NCBI GenBank assembly: GCA_031278495.1
Contig: JAITKG010000091.1
Coordinates: forward strand, 1 to 8,969
From: Prevotellaceae bacterium
GTDB lineage: Bacteria > Bacteroidota > Bacteroidia > Bacteroidales > UBA932
Direction: 5' to 3'
DNA: 8,969 bases
The notes under the pieces were generated by a model. That model did no database searches. It saw only the letters and a program-made list of their open reading frames with translations, and was not told the DNA's origin. Below, piece by piece: positions 6,555 through 8,969 of the stretch (the stretch's first letter is position 1; every line of letters begins with the position of its first letter). Position numbers and translations under genes: made by a program.

Positions 6555-7553
6555 TTACAGGTTATGCGCGTCCCCGTGCGGGGTGACAGTATAGTCGAAC
6601 GCGCCGGCCACCATTTCTATTATTTCCATAATTTCTTCCAGACTGGATTCTTTCTGAAAATGGAAATTATATTTATCGTTGCCTAATACAGCGGTATTAT
6701 ACTGGAATGAAATAGCAAATTTACGTTCCAACGCCGCAAGGACTTCCTCAAGCGTTGTTCCCCGGAAAACCAGTTCGCCGCGTTGCCAGGCGGTCTCATC
6801 GCGGAGGTTGACCCGCCGGACGGAATAATTCTTTTGCTGCGTATTATACGCAAACTGTTCGCCGGCATGAAGGATAAAGCCGGTTTGATTATCCGCCACC
6901 GTTACGCAAATGCTCCCGCTAACCAGGGTCGCCTTCACTGCGTAGTCGCCTGCATAGCTGGTAACGTTAAATTCAGTTCCCAGCGCAGTAACCGCCATGT
7001 GCTTCGACCGGACGATAAAAGGCGCTGCCGTATTTTTTGCGACTTTGAAATTAGCCTCGCCCGACAAATAGAGCGTGCGCGTTTCCTGTCCGAAGTTATC
7101 GGGATAGGCAAAGAACGTACCCGAGTTGGTCTGCACCACGCTTCCGTCGGGCAAAGTAATAACGCCGGAGTCCCCGTAATCCGTGAAATATTCGGTAAAG
7201 GTTACTTCCTGCGGGGTACGGTGCGTAAAAATGTACGTCCCCGAAAACGCTACGATAAGGGCAACAGCCGCCGCATATTTCCACGCCGTAAAGCATACCG
7301 TCTTTTTCTCTTTCGCAAATTGCATCTTCAGCTTTAGCGACTCCAGCGACGTCCATGTATCGCTGGAAGGCGCGCTGCCGGTACTGTTCCACAAGTGCAG
7401 CAGGGCGTCTTCTTTTTCCGCCGGAAACCGCCCGTCTGCCAACCATTGATGGAAGCTGTCCCGCAGGGGCGCTTCTACGTTGGATTCGACGTACAATGTG
7501 ATTATTTTATTAATGTATTTTTTCATTTTTGGTAACGTTTCCTTTACGCCCAT
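6555..7553 (-). CDS. FecR-family anti-sigma factor
   Basis: 332 aa from the first ATG. It is an inner-membrane protein that holds an ECF sigma factor until a SusC-type transducer is occupied. The cytoplasmic part (residues 10-90) begins MKKYINKIITLYVESN and carries the typical Trp-rich sigma-binding pattern (FHQWLADG, ALLHLWN). One transmembrane helix lies at about 92-110 (KYAAAVALIVAFSGTYIFTH). The periplasmic FecR core is at about 120-235 (VITLPDGSVVQTNSGTFFAY, RTLYLSGEANFKV, PFIVRSKHMAVTALGTEFNV, LVSGSICV). A C-terminal STN-like domain, called DUF4974 in this family, is at about 255-325 (FRGTTLEEVLAALERKF). The ATG at 7526 (Met10) may be the true start: it gives the usual family N-terminus and AAAGGA lies upstream of it. 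An ECF sigma gene normally precedes fecR; here none does, because the 422 nt back to the previous stop holds only hairpins and a broken coding tail. The susC follows after 131 nt. Confidence 0.95.
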   Translation of the reverse strand: MGVKETLPKMKKYINKIITLYVESNVEAPLRDSFHQWLADGRFPAEKEDALLHLWNSTGSAPSSDTWTSLESLKLKMQFAKEKKTVCFTAWKYAAAVALIVAFSGTYIFTHRTPQEVTFTEYFTDYGDSGVITLPDGSVVQTNSGTFFAYPDNFGQETRTLYLSGEANFKVAKNTAAPFIVRSKHMAVTALGTEFNVTSYAGDYAVKATLVSGSICVTVADNQTGFILHAGEQFAYNTQQKNYSVRRVNLRDETAWQRGELVFRGTTLEEVLAALERKFAISFQYNTAVLGNDKYNFHFQKESSLEEIMEIIEMVAGAFDYTVTPHGDAHNL

Positions 7554-7600
7554 GTCTGCTTTATCTATATAACAACAAACCCGCCGCCACTACGCAACGG

Positions 7601-7628
7601 GAAAAACAAATCCCGGTAAGTACCGGGA
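7601..7628 (-). terminator. Intrinsic-terminator-like hairpin upstream of fecR
   Basis: On the minus strand a perfect 7-bp stem (TCCCGGT / ACCGGGA, 7628-7622 with 7617-7611) with a 4-nt loop is followed at once by TTTGTTTTT (7610-7602). This has the form of a rho-independent terminator for transcription coming from the cysteine-rich gene. Because it ends about 48 nt before the fecR ATG, it could also be a conditional terminator in the fecR leader; nothing in the remaining 48 nt looks like a Bacteroidetes TTTG / TAnnTTTG promoter. Confidence 0.6.
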
Positions 7629-7645
7629 GGATGGGCAAATTTTAG

Positions 7646-7702
7646 CCGGACAGGTTTTCAACGCCTGAACTGTCCGGTATTTTATATACTTTTCTACCGG
7701 AC
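7646..7702 (-). promoter_or_regulatory. Mutually exclusive stems in the fecR upstream region
   Basis: CCGGACAG (7646-7653) and CTGTCCGG (7670-7677) form a perfect 8-bp stem with a 16-nt loop that can pair further inside (TTCA with TGAA). The right arm overlaps GTCCGGT (7672-7678), which can instead pair perfectly with ACCGGAC (7696-7702) over a 17-nt loop. Only one of the two can form at a time, an attenuator-like arrangement just upstream (in transcription order) of the terminator-like hairpin at 7601-7628. The ACCGG/CCGGT half-sites also recur in that hairpin, so a DNA operator is an alternative reading. Confidence 0.4.
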
Positions 7703-7704
7703 GG

Positions 7705-7737
7705 AAAACAGGGGCTCTATTTATTTTCCCCTGTTTT
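7705..7737. terminator. Strong symmetric hairpin, possible bidirectional terminator
   Basis: AAAACAGGGG (7705-7714) and CCCCTGTTTT (7728-7737) form a perfect 10-bp stem with a 13-nt AT-rich loop. The stem carries its own A- and T-tracts, so in either direction the hairpin ends in GUUUU. It lies about 120 nt beyond the TAA at 7859 and is the first good candidate terminator for the cysteine-rich gene. Confidence 0.5.
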
Positions 7738-7762
7738 ACCTATGTCGAGAACATTTTTATTA

Positions 7763-7831
7763 TTTCATGGTTGCGCGTTGAAACCATTGAAAATACAGGC
7801 ATATATCACCTGTGACTTTATTGTAAAGTCA
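7763..7831. repeat. Two further hairpins in the gap before fecR
   Basis: ATGGTT (7767-7772) pairs with AACCAT (7782-7787), and the stem extends to about 10 bp (7763-7792) with a single bulged T. Next to it, TGACTTTA (7813-7820) pairs perfectly with TAAAGTCA (7824-7831) around TTG. With the three hairpins at 7601-7737 this makes five stems in about 230 nt. The rest of the 305-nt gap 7554-7858 shows no gene on either strand. Confidence 0.5.
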
Positions 7832-7858
7832 GGCTTCCTATCGTTTTTTTATGAACTT

Positions 7859-7975
7859 TTATTCGGTCTTTTTATTGCAACTATACGCATCGTAATCGCT
7901 ACGCGTCTCCTGCAACATCAGAGCATCCGCATCCTCCACGAAGGTACTACCATCCCACACATACCTGCCACAAAT
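7859..7975 (-). pseudogene. In-frame coding tail after the TGA of the cysteine-rich gene
   Basis: Past the TGA at 7978-7976 the same frame continues for 38 sense codons to TAA (7861-7859). The translation starts ICGRY and continues VWDGSTFVEDADALMLQE, then TRSDYDAYSCNKKTE. It looks like protein: it carries a compact VWDGSTFVEDAD stretch, two more cysteines that suit a Cys-rich protein, and no low-complexity bias. The simplest reading is that the gene once encoded 332 residues and was broken by one base change (for example TGG or CGA to TGA). Read-through or a sequencing error are alternatives. General reassignment of TGA is unlikely because susC in this window ends properly at TGA. Confidence 0.55.
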
Positions 7976-8857
7976 TCAATAACGTACGGGCGTGCCATCG
8001 ATTGGTAAATACAGGTCCTTTTTTGCAAGCCAGCATTCGTTTGGTTGCGTGTCAGTCATCAACCATATCAAATCGTATGCGTAACCAACATTCCACCATA
8101 GATGACAGACATCGCAAGTTGGCACCAAGCAGCCAGCGGTGCATTCCGTATTTTCCGTGGTATCGAAGCGGTCATCTACCACGTCGCCGCATTGGTTTCG
8201 TAATTGTACATAAGCGGTATTGCACGCACCAGTACACGCACCATCATTTGTAGTATAAGTCCCGATGGTTTTACACGTGCCGCTGCAATTGCTCGTTCCA
8301 TAACAGCAGCCTACCAGCCCAGCCGCTTCGCCGTCTTTGCCGCACCACACGCCCGGGCAACCGGTAGTGTCAGTGAGCGCGGTTATCTCGGCACCGGAAT
8401 AAGTGTAGGTGCTCACTACGTATGTGCCGTTGATAATCAACGGCGGCGTGCCGCGTAATTCATAGTCGCCGCTGCTGTTTATTATCGCATTGGGTGGGTA
8501 GTCGCTGCCGTAGGCGCACCAGTTGAAATTGCCAGTAGCGTTGTCCAGCACGGCGGTTACGGTCGAAGGGCTGGTGGTTACATAAAAGCCGCGCCCGTTG
8601 AGTGAGGTGGCGTCAATGCTGCCGGCAATAGCCGAAGGACTGCTGATAACGGCTTGGGCAAAAGCGTCGGCAGTTGTGCCTGTCAAAGGGCATAAATCGA
8701 CCCACACCCACACGCGGTTGTTGGCGGTGTTGCCTGTCCATGATACGCTAAATTTTACCGTTTTTGTGTTGTAGTTTACATCCAGCGGCGTAACGGTTAC
8801 CGCCGCGCTTGCTGCAACGCTTACAAACATTAAGAAAAAGAAAATTTTTGCTCTCAT
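7976..8857 (-). CDS. Secreted cysteine-rich protein of unknown function, probably truncated by an in-frame TGA
   Basis: 293 aa; I cannot assign a function. Residues 1-18 are a Sec signal peptide (MRAKIFFFLMFVSVAASA) with no lipobox Cys, so the product should be periplasmic or exported. Residues about 19-165 look like an all-beta domain rich in Thr, Ser and Val (TVTPLDVNYNTKTVKFSVSW, NNRVWVWVDLCP, NWCAYGSDYPPN, GTYVVSTYTYSGAEITALTD). Residues 167-275 hold 14 of the 16 cysteines (167, 172, 184, 185, 191, 195, 208, 212, 223, 239, 243, 248, 251, 275; the others are 56 and 114), spacing that suggests several disulfides rather than metal binding outside the cytoplasm. I see no catalytic motif and no type IX sorting domain. 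The start has an A-rich leader typical of Bacteroidetes. The next in-frame codons after the TGA look coding (see 7859-7975). It is not obviously part of the glycan locus, from which terminator-like hairpins separate it. Confidence 0.78.
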   Translation of the reverse strand: MRAKIFFFLMFVSVAASAAVTVTPLDVNYNTKTVKFSVSWTGNTANNRVWVWVDLCPLTGTTADAFAQAVISSPSAIAGSIDATSLNGRGFYVTTSPSTVTAVLDNATGNFNWCAYGSDYPPNAIINSSGDYELRGTPPLIINGTYVVSTYTYSGAEITALTDTTGCPGVWCGKDGEAAGLVGCCYGTSNCSGTCKTIGTYTTNDGACTGACNTAYVQLRNQCGDVVDDRFDTTENTECTAGCLVPTCDVCHLWWNVGYAYDLIWLMTDTQPNECWLAKKDLYLPIDGTPVRY

Positions 8858-8886
8858 AATTTTTTGTTTTTACTTGTTATTACTTT

Positions 8887-8944
8887 GTAGCATCAGGGTT
8901 GTTTCCAAACACAAACTTTTTTACATAAACAACCCCCTTGCTAC
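8887..8944. repeat. 18+18 bp imperfect inverted repeat upstream of the cysteine-rich gene
   Basis: The left arm (8887-8904, GTAGCA-TCA-GGGTTGTTT) and right arm (8927-8944) match as an inverted repeat at 15 of 18 positions: 6 bp, a 3-nt mismatch, then 9 bp, around a 22-nt AT-rich spacer. It lies 30 to 87 nt upstream of the ATG. On the plus strand the right arm is followed by GAATTTTTAT, so it could end a plus-strand transcript or the transcript of a minus-strand gene further right, though the U-tract is only on the plus side. An operator or leader hairpin is the alternative. On the minus strand the spacer holds TTTG motifs and TACAAAG lies just past the left arm, a weak promoter resemblance only. 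Confidence 0.6.
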
Positions 8945-8969
8945 GAATTTTTATCCGCTGCCAATGATT

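Noticed and set aside
6783..7337. Plus-strand 184-codon open frame
   Set aside because: It is antisense to the FecR gene, whose domains are clear; the product is Arg-rich without a motif.
7930..7978. Selenocysteine at the in-frame TGA
   Set aside because: No stable hairpin of the bacterial SECIS type could be drawn directly after the TGA, and the surrounding protein is not a redox enzyme I recognise.
7742..8008. Plus-strand 88-codon open frame in the gap before fecR
   Set aside because: It overlaps the coding tail of the cysteine-rich gene in antisense. Its hydrophobic look comes from AT-rich DNA, and I see no supporting start signal or family resemblance.
8887..8944. Invertible promoter flanked by inverted repeats, as for Bacteroides capsule loci
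   Set aside because: The spacer is only 22 nt and the arms are imperfect. Known invertible promoters in Bacteroides are much longer and have a recombinase elsewhere; nothing here requires inversion.

Overview
The window looks like a piece of a Bacteroidales (phylum Bacteroidota) chromosome. The evidence is a SusC/SusD pair, a Bacteroidetes-type FecR anti-sigma factor, an STN domain on the SusC protein, short Ala/Gly-Cys lipoprotein signals, and starts without a strong Shine-Dalgarno but with A-rich leaders. Every gene I can support is on the minus strand, so transcription runs from high to low coordinates. I cannot name a species.

Layout in transcription order. (1) 8858-8969 is the leader of the first gene and holds an 18+18 bp imperfect inverted repeat. 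(2) 8857-7976 encodes a 293-aa secreted, cysteine-rich protein of unknown function. It stops at a TGA, yet the same frame stays open for 38 more codons of protein-like sequence to a TAA at 7859, so this is probably a longer (332-codon) gene broken by a nonsense change. (3) 7554-7858 has no gene but is unusually rich in hairpins, including a terminator-like hairpin with a U-tract for the minus strand and a pair of mutually exclusive stems. (4) 7553-6555 encodes a FecR-type anti-sigma factor. (5) 6423-3127 encodes a SusC/RagA TonB-dependent outer-membrane transporter with the N-terminal STN signalling domain. (6) 3080-1491 encodes a SusD-like lipoprotein. (7) 1157-1490 is a 334-bp gap filled largely by a ten-unit tandem array built on alternating 23- and 24-bp units (47-bp higher-order period). 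(8) 1156-167 encodes a family 18 glycoside hydrolase lipoprotein. (9) 69-1 is the start of another lipoprotein that runs off the window.

Read together, genes 4-9 are a polysaccharide/glycan utilisation locus. SusD and probably the last lipoprotein would bind glycan at the surface, the GH18 lipoprotein would cut it (endo-beta-N-acetylglucosaminidase or chitinase type; N-glycans are an attractive guess by analogy with known Bacteroides loci), and SusC would import the product with TonB energy. The STN domain of SusC would signal occupancy to FecR, which would release an ECF sigma factor. The sigma gene normally sits just before fecR but is absent here: the space is taken by the hairpin-rich gap and the unrelated cysteine-rich gene.

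Most worth a second look: the in-frame TGA with its preserved downstream coding tail, the higher-order tandem array between susD and the GH18 gene, the hairpin-rich leader of fecR with no sigma gene, and a shared palindromic element just upstream of both the susD and the GH18 starts. I found no CRISPR array, tRNA, rRNA, transposase or integrase.
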